Position numbers and translations under genes: made by a program. Source: Monoplex corrugatus (lineage: Eukaryota; Mollusca; Gastropoda; Littorinimorpha; Ranellidae). From it: 64,000 nucleotides of DNA. The notes under the pieces were generated by a model. That model was not told where the DNA came from and did not search any database. It saw nothing but the letters and a program-made list of their open reading frames with translations. Positions 44,780 through 57,135 of the stretch are shown piece by piece; the stretch's first letter is position 1, and each line of letters begins with the position of its first letter. Location: positions 47,573,770-47,637,769 of the forward strand of contig CM060306.1 of assembly GCA_030674185.1 (NCBI GenBank). Direction: 5' to 3'.

Positions 44780-45039
44780 AATAAGAATAAGAATATTAAT
44801 AATGATAATAACAATAATACTATTAACAACAACAACAATAATAATAATAATAATAATGATAGTAGTAATGAAGATGATGATGATGATGATGATGATGATA
44901 AATGACGATTTCTGATCATCATCATCATTTAAAAAAAATTCTTCTTGCATTGCCCTATTCTCCAAACTCATCTGAGCTCACTGCACAGACATATTTTACA
45001 AGACACAGAATGTAATTCATACAGAGAAGCAGTAATACA

Positions 45040-45078
<39 letters not shown>

Positions 45079-45079
45079 A

Positions 45080-45115
<36 letters not shown>

Positions 45116-45180
45116 CCACGCACACACCACACACCACACACACACACACACAACCACACACACACACACACACAACCACC
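44780..45180. repeat. AAT/GAT trinucleotide and CA/GCAC microsatellites
   Basis: (AAT)n and (GAT)n at 44785-44900, (CA)n at 45041-45077, (GCAC)n at 45079-45116 and CA-rich to 45180. Confidence 0.93.
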
Positions 45181-46177
45181 CCAGAATACTCACATCAATA
45201 AACATGCAAAGATGAATACATACTAAAAATGTCCAACACTACATGCACATAAAAAAAATACATGATATAAACGCATGGCTACCTGAGTGATTACATGATG
45301 CTACGTGATTGGCAGCCAGAAATGGAAGTGCACATTGGTGGAATAAGCAATTATCATATCAACAATAGAACGCATGAGAAAATAGGCAAGTTGATAATGG
45401 TGACTTGAAGTGTGAAAAGATGCGGTACTGCATCATAAAGCTGGACCAAGTTGCAAAACAACTGTTTTGTTTCACTGATTAAGTCAGACTTATCTTGGCA
45501 GAACTATCCCAGTCAGCTGAGCCAAGTTTAAACTGAGTTGTGTGGACTTGATTAAAATAATTTCAAGATGAAACACAATAATCTGAATAAATGCTGTTAC
45601 TTTTGCAATCTTCAGCTTGCATTAGAAAAAAACTGATCAGGTTATGTAAGTATAACAGCAGAACTTTTCATCCCTATGATTCCATATACAACTCACGAAG
45701 CTCTTATCAGTATTCCTACCCCCTCTAATCATCCATGAAAATTTTTTATAAAAAGAGACAAACAACATTACCAAACTTCAAAGCAAACCCCAAAGAGACC
45801 AACAGCTTGAAATATTCAAACAGCAGCAGACTGTGCGCATTTGGTTGTTTGCGTGTATGCATGCATATGTGTGTGCAGGTGTGTGACCATGTGTCTGTGC
45901 ATGTGCACATATTAGTGTATGTGTGCATCTGGGTAAGTGTGTGCTTGTGGTTTCCTACCTGAAATATATTAAAAGTGTTAGGATCAAACAGTCCTGTTAA
46001 ACACAAAACCCTTCTACTAGTTGTAATTTCATGTGATGTATACTTTTACATTTCATTCTATCAATGTATACATCATATCAATGTACAACATTTGAAAGAA
46101 GATAACCTTCTTTGCAACAGGAAAAACATTCAGCTACCTTTGTGACCATTGCATACAAGAGCTGCCTTTTCACAGAC
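45181..46177. other. Intronic DNA, nothing recognised
   Basis: A weakly TG-rich area lies at 45840-45950. No gene is seen. Confidence 0.5.
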
Positions 46178-47350
46178 ACTGACAACACATGCACTGTTTG
46201 TGTCGAGGAACTCAACAGACACTGACAACACATGCATTGTTTGTGTCAAAGTACTCAACAGACACTGACAACACATGCATTGTTTGTGTCAAGATACTCA
46301 ACAGACACTGACAACACATGCATTGTTTGTGTCAAGGTACTCAACAGACACTGACAACACATGCATTGTTTGTGTCAAAGTACTCAACAGACAATGACAA
46401 CACATGCATGTTTGTGTCAAGGTACTCAACAGACAATGACAACACATGCATTGTTTGTGTCAAAGTACTCAACAGATACTGAAAACACATACATTCTTTG
46501 TGTCAAAGTACTCAACAGACAATGACAACACAAGCATTGTTTGTGTCAAGGTACTCAACAGACAATGACAACACATGCATTGTTTGTGTCAAAGTACTCA
46601 ACAGACAGTGACAACACATGCACTGTTTGTGTCAAGGTACTCAACAGACACTGACAACACATGCATTGTTTGTGTCAAGGACTCAACAGACACTGACAAC
46701 ACATGCATTGTTTGTGTCAAGTACTCAACAGACACTGACAACACATACATTGTTTGTGTCAAGGTACTCAACAGACACTGACAACACATGCATTGTTTGT
46801 GTCAAAGTACTCAACAGACACTGACAACACATGCATTGTTTGTGTCAAGTACTCAACAGACACTGACAACACATGCATTGTTTGTGTCAAGGTACTCAAA
46901 CACTGACAACACATGCACTGTTTGTGTCAAGGTACTCAACAGACACTGACAACACATGCATTGTTTGTGTCAAAGTACTCAACAGACACTGACAACACAT
47001 GCATTGTTTGTGTCAAGGTACTCAACAGACACTGACAACACATGCATTGTTTGTGTCAAGTACTCAACAGACACTGACAACACATGCATTGTTTGTGTCA
47101 AGTACTCAACAGACACTGACAACACATGCATTGTTTGTGTCAAGTACTCAACAGACACTGACAACACATGCATTGTTTGTGTCAAGGTACTCAACAATGA
47201 CAACACATGCACTGTTTGTGTCGAGGTACTCAACAGACACTGACAACACATGCATTGTTTGTGTCAAGGTACTCAACAATGACAACACATGCACTGTTTG
47301 TGTCGAGGTACTCAACAGACACTGACAACACATGCATTGTTTGTGTCAAG
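46178..47350 (+). repeat. 43-bp minisatellite, left part (about 27 copies)
   Basis: Head-to-tail copies of a 43-bp unit readable as CTCAACAGACACTGACAACA, then CATGCATTGTTTGTGTCAAG and GTA, with 1-3 bp length variants. Part of the unit is dyad-symmetric around ATGCAT. The same array resumes at 51237 after a LINE. Open frames inside are an effect of the repeat. Confidence 0.97.
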
Positions 47351-50300
47351 GTGAGGAGGGTGGCTAGAAACCCTGGTGGAAATAAATTAGATCCATCAAA
47401 GGGCGCCAGCTCTGAAGAGCTACCCGGGCCATCTAGCTAAGGGAGTTAACCCTGACAGTAAATCCGGTGTGGGGCCCCTAAGGCGGTTGGATGGCAAACT
47501 TTGTCACTTTCCGGCAGCTCCTGCAGCCGTGTTGACACCAAAACGTAACAGCCCTGCTGTTTCTTTGGATCTGCCAGCGAGGTGGAGAGGGGGGACAAGT
47601 TGCACGGGCAACAGCCTGTCTTCCATATTACACTGCCCAGGCTTACATCCGTCCATTCATCCACAAACACTCTGCACCTACGATCTGGAGAGGACACTCC
47701 AGCCTCACTACTAACATTAGTGTCGGCACAACACGGGAAGCAACAGATACCGGTGATAAGTCATTGCTCAACTAGCGTAGAGCTAACGCCAAGGGTTGCT
47801 TTTGACGGTGGGAGAGACCTTCATGTCTTAGTGGACAGCTACCGCCCGCCTAAGCTGGGCAGCCCCCAGCCAATCAAGTGCTGTCCCGCCACGACCTGAC
47901 TTCTTCATTGGGTGCATGAAGATTAGGAGGAAATCTGACAAGCGGGTCGTTAACTACCGCACCAGGCAAAAAGAAAAATTAAAATTCAGGAAACGGATCA
48001 GGAAAAGGATCAGTAGTGAAACTGGGCTGCTGGAATGTCCGAACAATGATGCCTTGGCTCTCCTAAGATCTGCAAGACATCAGCGACGCCAGAAAGACTG
48101 CCGTCATAAACAGCGAGCTAAAAAGGCTCAATGTGGACATTGCAGGAAACACGGCTGGCTGACTCAGGAACACTAAGGGAAAGGGACTACACCTTCTGGC
48201 AAGGAAAGAGTTCTGAAGCCCCAAGAGAGTACGGAGTAGGCTTTGCAGTAAGGAACAGCCTGCTGAACATGATTGAACCAGGCAGCGGCGGTTCAGAACG
48301 ACTCTTGACTCTCCGCCTCAACACCACCGAAGGCTATGTCACTCACATCAGCGTTTATGCCCCAACTCTGTCCGCCTCTCCAGACGCCAAGGATGAGTTC
48401 TACGAAAATCTTGCATCAACCATAAGGAACATCCCCAGGACAGAACAACTTGTTCTCCTGGGCGACTTCAATGCCAGAGTGGATGCAGACAATGACTCAT
48501 GGCCCTCCTGCCTCGGTTCCTTTGGAGTGGGGAAAATGAATGAGAATGGACAGCGACTGCTTGAGTTTTGCGCCTGCCATGAACTGTGCATCGCCAACTC
48601 CTTCTTCAAGACGAAGCCTCAACACAAAGTCTCCTGGAGGCACCCGCGCTCAAAACATTGGCACCAACTGGATTTGATCCTAGTAAGATGTGCCGCTATC
48701 AAAAACGTTCTCCACACTCGCTCTTATCACAGCGCAGACTGCGACACAGACCACTCTCTGGTATGTTGCAAGATCAGGCTACAACCAAAGAAGTTCCACT
48801 GCTCAAAGAGACAAGGGAACCCTCACATTGACGTCAGCAAGATGTCTCTGCCAGATCTTGTAGAACAGTTCGCAGAGACCTTTAAGAGAGAATACAATGC
48901 ATTGCAGCCCAGAGACTCTGCCACAGAGAAATGGGAAATGCTACGAGACACCATGCACCGCATTGCTATGGCCACCTTTGGGAAGAAAACTGTGAAGTCC
49001 CATGACTGGTTTGAGGCCAAATCATCAGAGATGACTCCCACTGTTGAGGCCAAGCGTGCTGCACTCACCGAGTATAAGCGGTCACCCAGTGAGAAGAACC
49101 TGCAAATCCTCAGGGATGCCAGGAGTAAGGTTCAGCTTAACGCCAGGCGCTGTGCAAACGAGTACTGGACAGAGCTCAGCGTAGAGATACAGAGTGCTGC
49201 TGAAAGAGGCAACATCCGAGGAATGTATGATGGCATCAAGAAGGCACTGGGACCAACACAGAGCAAGATCGCCCCCCTCAAATCCTCCACTGGGGAAGTA
49301 ATCAGCGATCCTAGCCAACAGATGGAAAGATGGGCGGAACACTACTCCGACCTCTACTCCACACTGAACATGGTGTGCCCCTCAGCCCTCGATGCCATCA
49401 AGTGCATGCCGGTAATGGAAGAACTTGACGCAGAGCCAACTGTGGACGAACTCAGCAAGGCCATTGATAGCCTGGCATCAGGCAAGGCACCTGGCAACGA
49501 CGGAATTCCCCCAGACCTCATCAAGCACTGCAAGACTTCTCTTCTGCACCCTTTGCACGCAGTCCTCTGTCAGTGTTGGAATGAGGGAGCTGTACCGCAG
49601 GACATGAGGGACATCAAGATCGTCACCATGTACAAAAACAAGGGCGAAAGGAGCGACTGCAACAACTACAGAGGTATCTCGCTCCTCAGCATTGTTGGCA
49701 AAGTCTACGCTCGGGTCCTCCTAATCCGCCTGCAAAAACTGGCTGAACGCGTCTACCCGGAATCACAGTGTGGTTTTTGAGCAGAGAGATCCACGGTAGA
49801 CATGGTCTTTTCCCTTCGACAAATCCAGGAGAAGTGCAGAGAGCAGCGGATGTCCCTGTATGTGGCATTCATTGACCTCACCAAGGCCTTTGACCTGGTC
49901 AGCAGAGATGGCCTTTTCAGGGCTCTCCGAAAAATCGGCTGCCCCCCAAACTGCACAGCTTAATTGAGTCCTTCCACTCCAACATGAAAGGGATGGTGCA
50001 GTTCAATGGAAACCTCTCCAAGCCCTTCGACGTACGCAGCGGTGTAAAACAAGGCTGCGTCCTGGCCCCAACCCTCTTTGGAATCTTCTTCGTTCTCCTC
50101 CTGAGGCATGCGTTCAGCACAGCGCAAGAAGGGATCCACCTGCGGACCAGATCAGACCGCAGGCTCTTCAACCTCGCCCGCCTCAGAGCAAGGACAAAGG
50201 TCCGTGAAGCCCTCATCAGAGACATGCTATTTGCCGACGATGCCGCAGTTGTGACCCATACTCAGCAGGACTTGCAGTCACTAATGGACCGCTTCTCCTA

Positions 50301-51236
50301 GGCCTGCAAAGATTTTGGTCTGACCATCAGTCTTAAGAAGACAAACTCCTGGGCCAAGACACGCCATCTCCACCAGCCATCACCATTGATGACTACGAGC
50401 TTGAAGCCATCCATCAATTCACATATCTTGGGTCCACCATCACCGATAACCTCTCCCTTGACACAGAGATCGACAAGAGGATTGGGAAGGCAGCCAAACA
50501 CTAGCCCGCCTCATACAAAGGGTGTGGACAAATCCCAATCTGACCAAGAAGACAAAGATGGTTGTATACAACGCCTGTGTCCTCAGCACCTTGCTTTATG
50601 GCAGCGAGGCGTGGACCACGCATGCTCATCAGGAGAAAAGGCTCAATGCCTTCCACCTGAGAAGCCTACGGCGCATACTTGGCATTTCCTGGCAAGACAA
50701 GGTGACCAACACCGAAGTCCTGACCCGCGCTGGCCTCCCAACCATGCATACCATGCTGAGACAGCGTCGGCTGCGCTGGTTGGGCCACGTTCGCCGCATG
50801 GAAGATGGTCGCATCCCAAAAGACATCCTTTATGGTGAGCTTGCCACAGGGCAGAGAAACATTGGCCGCCCACAGCTGAGATACAAAGACGATTGCAAAC
50901 GTGACATGAAGGCGCTGGAGATCAACACTGAGTCCTGGGAGGACCTCGCAGATGACCGCAACAGCTGGAGAAGCACTCTCGAGAAACAGCTGCGGATTGG
51001 TGAGGACAAACTGTCAGCTGCTGCAGCAGAAAAGCGAGTTCGCAGAAAAGGGATGACAGCCAACAGGCCAGCATCGGCATACACATGCGACCGCTGCGAC
51101 AGAGACTGCCTCTCTTGCGTTGGTCTCTACAGTCACAGGCGACGCTGCTTGGACCAAGCAGATAGCCCATCTATACATAAGAACGGATGTACTTTGTCCA
51201 TGGTCAGCCATGACTGAGGGAGGCCTACTACTACTA
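47351..51236 (+). mobile_element. Decayed endonuclease/RT LINE inserted in the 43-bp minisatellite
   Basis: Non-repeat DNA starting GAGGAGGGTGGCTAG and ending in a (CTA)n tail (51225-51240) splits the minisatellite. The first 650 bp is a 5' leader without a recognised ORF1. The coding region runs from about 48010 to 51217. The array continues on the far side within a few bases of where it stopped, so any target-site duplication is very short or hidden in the repeat. Confidence 0.92.
48010..51217 (+). pseudogene. LINE ORF2: endonuclease, reverse transcriptase, C-terminal zinc finger
   Basis: The endonuclease starts CWNVRTM (48028) and continues, after frame changes near 48060 and 48150, as LQETRLADSG, LLGDFNARVD and the DTDHSLV block. 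RT motifs are NNYRGISLLS, FIDLTKAFD (after a TGA at 49778-49780), GVKQGCVLAPTLF and FADDAAV. Then come the connector GSEAWTTHAHQEKRLNAFHL, WLGHVRRM and a terminal finger CDRCDRDC with GLYSHRRRC. Further lesions: a frameshift in the C-run near 49943, a TAG near 50300 and another shift near 50505. The longest surviving frames are 48131-49780 and 50522-51217. The enzyme would have mobilised the element RNA, but this copy cannot. Confidence 0.92.
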
Positions 51237-53340
51237 CTACTCAACAGACACTGACAACACATACATTGTTTGTGTCAAAGTACTCAACAGACACTGACAA
51301 CGCATGCACTGTTTGTGTCAAAGTACTCAGCAGACAATGACAACACATGCATTGTTTGTGTCAAGATACTCAACAATGACAACACATACACTGTTTGTGT
51401 CAAGGTACTCAACAGACAATGACAACACATGCATTGTTTGTGTCAAAGTACTCAACAGACACTGACAACACATGCATTGTTTGTGTCAAGATACTCAACA
51501 GACACTGACAACACATGCATTGTTTGTGTCAAAGTACTCAACAGACACTGACAACACATGCATTGTTTGTGTCAAGGCACTCAACAGACAATGACAACAC
51601 ATACATTGTTTGTGTCAAGGTACTCAACAGACACTGACAACACATACATTGTTTGTGTCAAGGCACTCAACAGACAATGACAACACATACATTGTTTGTG
51701 TCAAGGTACTCAACAGACACTGAAACACATACATTGTTTGTGTCAAGGCACTCAACAGACACTGACAACACATGCATTGTTTGTGTCAACGTACTCAACA
51801 GACACTGACAACACATGCATTGTTTGTGTCAAGGTACTCAACAGACAATGACAACACATGCATTGTTTGTGTCGAGGTACTCAACAGACACTGACAACAC
51901 ATGCATTGTTTGTGTCAAGGCACTCAACAGACACTGACAACACATGCATTGTTTGTGTCGAGGTACTCAACAGACACTACAACACATGCATTGTTTGTGT
52001 CGAGGTACTCAACAGACACTGACAACACATGCATTGTTTGTGTCAAGTCACTCAACAGACACTGACAACACATGTATTGTTTGTGTCAAGGCACTCAACA
52101 GACACTGACAACACATGCATTGTTTGTGTCAAAGTACTCAACAGACACTGACAACACATGCATTGTTTGTGTCAAGGCACTCAACAGACAATGACAACAC
52201 ATACATTGTTTGTGTCAAGGTACTCAACAGACACTGACAACACATACATTGTTTGTGTCAAGGCACTCAACAGACACTGACAACACATACATTGTTTGTG
52301 TCAAGGTACTCAACACACTGAAAACACATACATTGTTTGTGTCAAGGCACTCAACAGACACTGACAACACATGCATTGTTTGTGTCAAGGTATTCAACAG
52401 ACACTGAAAACACATGCATTGTTTGTGTCAAGGTACTCAACAGACAATGACAACACATGCATTGTTTGTGTCGAGGTACTCAACAGACACTGACAACACA
52501 TGCATTGTTTGTGTCAAGGCACTCAACAGACACTGACAACACATGCATTGTTTGTGTCGAGGTACTCAACAGACACTACAACACATGCATTGTTTGTGTC
52601 GAGGTACTCAACAGACACTGACAACACATGCATTGTTTGTGTCAAGTCACTCAACAGACACTGACAACACATGTATTGTTTGTGTCAAGGCACTCAACAG
52701 ACACTGACAACACATGCATTGTTTGTGTCGAGGTACTCAACAGACACTGACAACACATGCATTGTTTGTGTCAAGTCACTCAACAGACACTGACAACACA
52801 TGCATTGTTTGTGTCAAGGCACTCAACAGACAATGACAACACATGCATTGTTTGTGTCAAGTCACTCAACAGACACTGACAACACATGCATTGTTTGTGT
52901 CGAGGTACTCAACTGACACTGACAACACATACATTGTTGTGTCAAGGCACTCAACAGACACTGACAACACATGCATTGTTTGTGTCGAGGTACTCAACAG
53001 ACACTGACAACACATACATTTGTGTCGAGGTACTCAACAGACACTGACAACACATACATTGCTTGTGTCGAGGTACTCAACAGACACTGACAACACATAC
53101 ATTGCTTGTGTCGAGGTACTCAACAGACACTGACAACACATACATTGCTTGTGTCGAGGTACTCAACAGACACTGACAACACATACATTGCTTGTGTCGA
53201 GGTACTCAACAGACACTGACAACACATACATTGCTTGTGTCGAGGTACTCAACAGACACTGACAACACATGCATTGTTTGTGTCGAGGTACTCAACAGAC
53301 ACTGACAACACATACATTGCTTGTGTTGAGGTACTCAACT
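51237..53340 (+). repeat. 43-bp minisatellite, right part (about 49 copies)
   Basis: Same unit as 46178-47350. A block of about 599 bp (14 units) is repeated: variant runs at about 51961-52100 recur at 52560-52700. Near the right end six or more consecutive units carry CATTGCTTGTGTCGAGG, a locally homogenised variant. The array stops about 10 bp from the ADAM17 donor site at 53349. Confidence 0.97.
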
Positions 53341-53349
53341 GGTACTGAC

Positions 53350-53426
53350 CTTTGCTGCATGCACAGGAAACTTTGCCCCTGGCTTCACAGAAAGCTTCAC
53401 ACACCCCACCGCCATCACACTTGCCT
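53350..53426 (-). CDS. ADAM17: ADAM17 exon: end of disintegrin / start of membrane-proximal domain
   Basis: 77 bases, acceptor GTGATTTCAG, donor AAAG|GTCAGT, one-base start and one-base end. It encodes GKCDGGGVCEAFCEARGKV and SCACSK, matching vertebrate GKCKDGKCIPFCERE and SCAC with all cysteines in place. The phases agree with the exons at 58519-58581 and 44661-44770. The intron that follows opens directly into the 43-bp minisatellite. Confidence 0.92.
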
Positions 53427-53539
53427 CTGAAATCACAATAAGCTGCTATATATCATGTTTACATTATTTATAACACCTAGCTCTATGATTCCCCCTTTCA
53501 GCTACTGTATTTTATGTTGTAGTGCTTAGCTCCAGGATT

Positions 53540-53630
53540 AACACTTTCACTCTTTATACCCTTTTACTCCTTCACTCTATCCATTAGCTTCCTGCAGGGA
53601 TAAGGGAGTGAAAGGGTTCACTGAGATCAA
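53540..53630. repeat. Small inverted repeat of the foldback family
   Basis: CCCTTTTACTCCTTCACTCT, then GGGAGTGAAAGGGTT, forms a short hairpin related to that at 32147-32212 (TTAGCTTCCTGCAGG loop). Confidence 0.6.
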
Positions 53631-53843
53631 TAGGTAAAAGTGAAGCACCTTACAGTTCAAACTATGATTTTTCATAAAAATACTGTGTAAAAGTAAGGGA
53701 AGACTCAAGATCATGTGTGAGCATGGTTGTGTATGTGAGTGTGGATGTGTGTGTGTGTTCGCATGTACATGTGTTTAGGAATGTACGTGTGCATGATTGT
53801 GTATGTGTCTACAAGCATGTCTATGAGTACAAAAACAATGCAA

Positions 53844-53844
<1 letters not shown>

Positions 53845-53929
<85 letters not shown>

Positions 53930-53930
53930 A
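53845..53930. repeat. (GT)n microsatellite
   Basis: About 80 bases of pure (GT)n directly upstream of the 36-bp minisatellite. Confidence 0.97.
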
Positions 53931-53939
53931 TAGACTGTG

Positions 53940-56340
53940 GGAATCAAACAGTTAGTGAAGCTGGTAGACAGGCTGTTAGACAGATTGAGGGAATCATAGT
54001 TAAGGAAGCCGGTAGACTGAGGGAGTCATAATTAAGGAAGCTGGTAAACTGAGGGAGTCACAGTTAAGGAAGCTGGTAAACAGACTGAGGGAGTCACAGT
54101 TAAGGAAGCTGGTAAACAGACTGAGGGAGTCACAGTTAAGGAAGCTGGTAAACAGATGGAGGGAGTCACAGTTAAGGAAGCTGGTAAACAGACTGAGGGA
54201 GTCACAGTTGAGGGAGCTGGTAAACAGACTGTGGGAATCACAGTTAAGGAAGCTGGTAAACAGACTAAGGGAGTCATAGTTAAGGAAGCTGGTAAACAGA
54301 CTTAGGGAGTCATAGTTAAGGAAGTTGGTACACAGACTGAGGGAGTCACACTTGAGTGAGCTGGTAAACAGACTGTGGGAGTCACAGTTAAGAAAGCTGG
54401 TAAACAGACTGAGGGAGTCACAGTTAAGGAAGCTGGTAAACAGACTGAGGGAGTCACAGTTAAGGAAGCTGGTGGAAAGACTGAGGGAGTCACAGTTAAG
54501 GAAGCTGGTAAACAGACTGAGGGAGTCACAGTTAAGGAAGCTGGTAAACAGACTGAGGGAGTCACAGTTAAGGAAGCTGGTAAACAGACTGAGGGAGTCG
54601 TAGTTAAGGAAGCTGGTAAACAGACTTAGGGAGTCATAGTTGAGGAAGCTGGTAAACAGACTTAGGGAGTCATAGTTAAGGAAGGTGGTAAACAGACTTA
54701 GGGAGTCATAGTTGAGGAAGCTGGTAAAGACTTAGGGAGTCATAGTTGAGAAAGCTGGTAAACAGACTTAGGGAGTCATAGTTAAGGAAGCTGGTAAACA
54801 GACTTAGGGAGTCATAGTTGAGGAAGCTGGTAAACAGACTTAGGGAGTCATAGTTGAGGAAGCTGGTAAACAGACTGAGGGAGTGATGGTTAAGGAAGCT
54901 GGTAAACAGACTTAGGGAGTCATAGTTGAGGAAGCTGGTAAACAGACTGAGGGAGTCACAGTTAAGAAAGCTGGTAAACAGACTGAGGGAGTCACAGTTA
55001 AGGAAGCTGGTAAACATACTTAGGGAGTCACAGTTAAGGAAGCTGGTGGAAAGACTGAGGGAGTCACAGTTAAGGAAGCTGATAAACAGACTGAGGGAGT
55101 GATAGTTAAGGAAGCTGGTAAACAGACTGAGGGAGTTATAGTTAAGGAAGCTGGTAAACATACTTAGGGAGTCATAGTTAAGGAAGCTGGTGGAAAGACT
55201 GAGGGAGTCACAGTTAAGGAAGTTGATAAACAGACTGAGGGAGTGATAGTTAAGGAAGCTGGTAAACAGACTGAGGGAGTGACAGTTAAGGAAGCTGGTA
55301 AACAGACTGAGGGAGTGATAGTTAAGGAAGCTGATGAACAGACTGAGGGAGTGATAGTTAAGGAAGCTGATGAACAGACTGAGGGAGTGATAGTTAAGGA
55401 AGCTGGTAAACAGACTGAGGGAGTGATAGTTAAGGAAGCTGATGAACAGACTGAGGGAGTCACAGTTAAGGAAGCTGGTGGACAGCTAAGGGAGTCATAA
55501 TTAAGGAGGCTGGTAAACAGACTGAGGGAGTCACAGTTAAGTAAGCTGGTAAACAGACTGAGGGAGTCACAGTTAAGGAAGCTGCAAACAGACTGAGGGA
55601 GTCACAGTTAAGGAAGCTGGTAACAGACTGAGGGAGTCACAGTTAAGGAAGCTGTAAACAGACTGAGGGAGTCACAGTTAAGGAAGCTGGTAAACAGACT
55701 TAGGGAATCACAGTTAAGGAAGCTGGTGGACAGACTGAGGGAGTCATAGTTAAGAAAGCTGGTGGACAGACTGAGGGAGTCATAGCTAAGAAAGCTGGTG
55801 GACAGACTGAGGGAGTCATAGCTAAGGAAGCTGGTGGACAGACTGAGGGAGTCATAGTTAACGAAGCTGGTGGACAGACTGAGGGAGTCATAGCTAAGGA
55901 AGCTGGTAAACAGACTGAGGGACTTATAGTTAAGAAAGCTGTGGGACAGACTGAGGGAGTCATAGCTAAGGAAGCTGGTGGACAGACTGAGGGAGTCATA
56001 GCTAAGGAAGCTGGTAAACAAACTTAGGGAGTCATAGTTAAGAAAGCTGGTGGACAGACTGAGGGAGTCATAGTTAAGAAAGCTGGTGACAGACTGAGGG
56101 AGTCATAGTTAAGAAAGCTGGTGGACAGACTGAGGGAGTCATAGCTAAGGAAGCTGGTGGACAGACTGAGGGAGTCATAGCTAAGGAAGCTGGTGGACAG
56201 ACTGAGCGAGTCATAGTTAAGGAAGGCTAAGGGAGTCATATTTAAGGCAGCTGGTAAACAGACTGAAGGAGTCAAAGTTAAGGAAGCTGGTGGACAGGCT
56301 GAAGGAGTCAAAAGTTCAGGAAGCTAGTGGACAGGCTGAG
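53940..56340 (+). repeat. 36-bp minisatellite, about 65 copies
   Basis: The unit reads GAAGCTGGTAAACAGACTGA and GGGAGTCACAGTTAAG with variants GGTGGACAG, TTAGGGAG and CATAGCTAAG in sub-blocks. Because 36 is divisible by 3, long frames appear on both strands (EGVTVKEAGKQT on plus, ASLTVTPSVCLP on minus). No start, promoter or splice context supports translation. The unit resembles the foldback arm GCTGGTGGACAGGGTGAGGG near 32186. Confidence 0.96.
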
Positions 56341-56529
56341 TAAGTCATAATGTTTGGGGAGCAGGTGAATAGGTTGTAGGAGTCAGAGGATTAAAGAGGC
56401 TGGCGGACAGACTGAAGACATCAATGGGTCAACTCAATGGAGTCACAAAGGGGCACAACTTTTCCCTCAAATTGCAAAATTTTCAGCCAAGTTTAAAAAT
56501 TTAATCGCAAGACTTTCACCAAAGTCCTT

Positions 56530-57135
56530 GGGCCTCCATGATTCAGGCTACAGACTGTGACTGCAGACAAGTTGTCTTCTTGTCTGATGCCCTCTCCGTG
56601 CTGCAGGCATGCCAGAACAACACCTCCCCCTCCTGTCTAGAGCTCTGCACCAGGTTGCCACAACCAGAAGAGCAGTTCTGCAGTGGATCCCAGCCCACTG
56701 CGGAGTCACTGGGAATAAGCGAGCTGATATGCTTGCTAAGGACGGAGCCGAGAAGAACAACCTAACAACAGTGTCAGCTACAGTGAGAAGAGGAGCATCA
56801 TTAGGGCGCTTTCCATGCCGAGACAACACAGGGATGACTACCACCTGTTGTCTAGAGAGCAGCAAGTTGCCCTGGTGAGGTTGTGCACTGGTCACAATAG
56901 GCTGAACAGCCACATGTACCGCAAACTGAAGCTGGCACCCTCCCCAACCTGTCCCTGCGGTCAAGAAGACCAAACCACATAGCATACACTCCAAAGATGT
57001 CCCCTTCACCAGGTGGCAAGACAGGACGTGTGGCCGACAGACACTCTGCTGACAACCAAACTCCATGGCTGCAGACAGGAGCTGGAAAAGACGGCTGCAT
57101 TCATCGCCCAGACTCAGATGATTGTGTAGCAGCGT
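56530..57135 (+). pseudogene. LINE RNase H and C-terminal fragment
   Basis: Plus-strand frames read VVFLSDALSVLQAC, then RRAVLQWIPAHCGVTGNKRA and DMLAKDGAEK (RNase H blocks with the last catalytic Asp). They continue as RLCTGHNRLNSHMYRKLKLA, PTCPCGQEDQT and CRQELEKTAAFIAQTQ. This is the 3' end of an RNase H-bearing LINE, in shifting frames, without RT or endonuclease upstream. It is a different family from those at 5-10 kb and 47-51 kb. Confidence 0.82.

Noticed and set aside
46178..53340. CRISPR-like array
   Set aside because: Units are contiguous with no unique spacers, and the DNA is eukaryotic. It is a minisatellite.
54032..56311. Long repetitive frames on both strands in the 36-bp array
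   Set aside because: The unit length is divisible by three and nearly stop-free. No start context, splice sites or non-repeat coding flanks are present.
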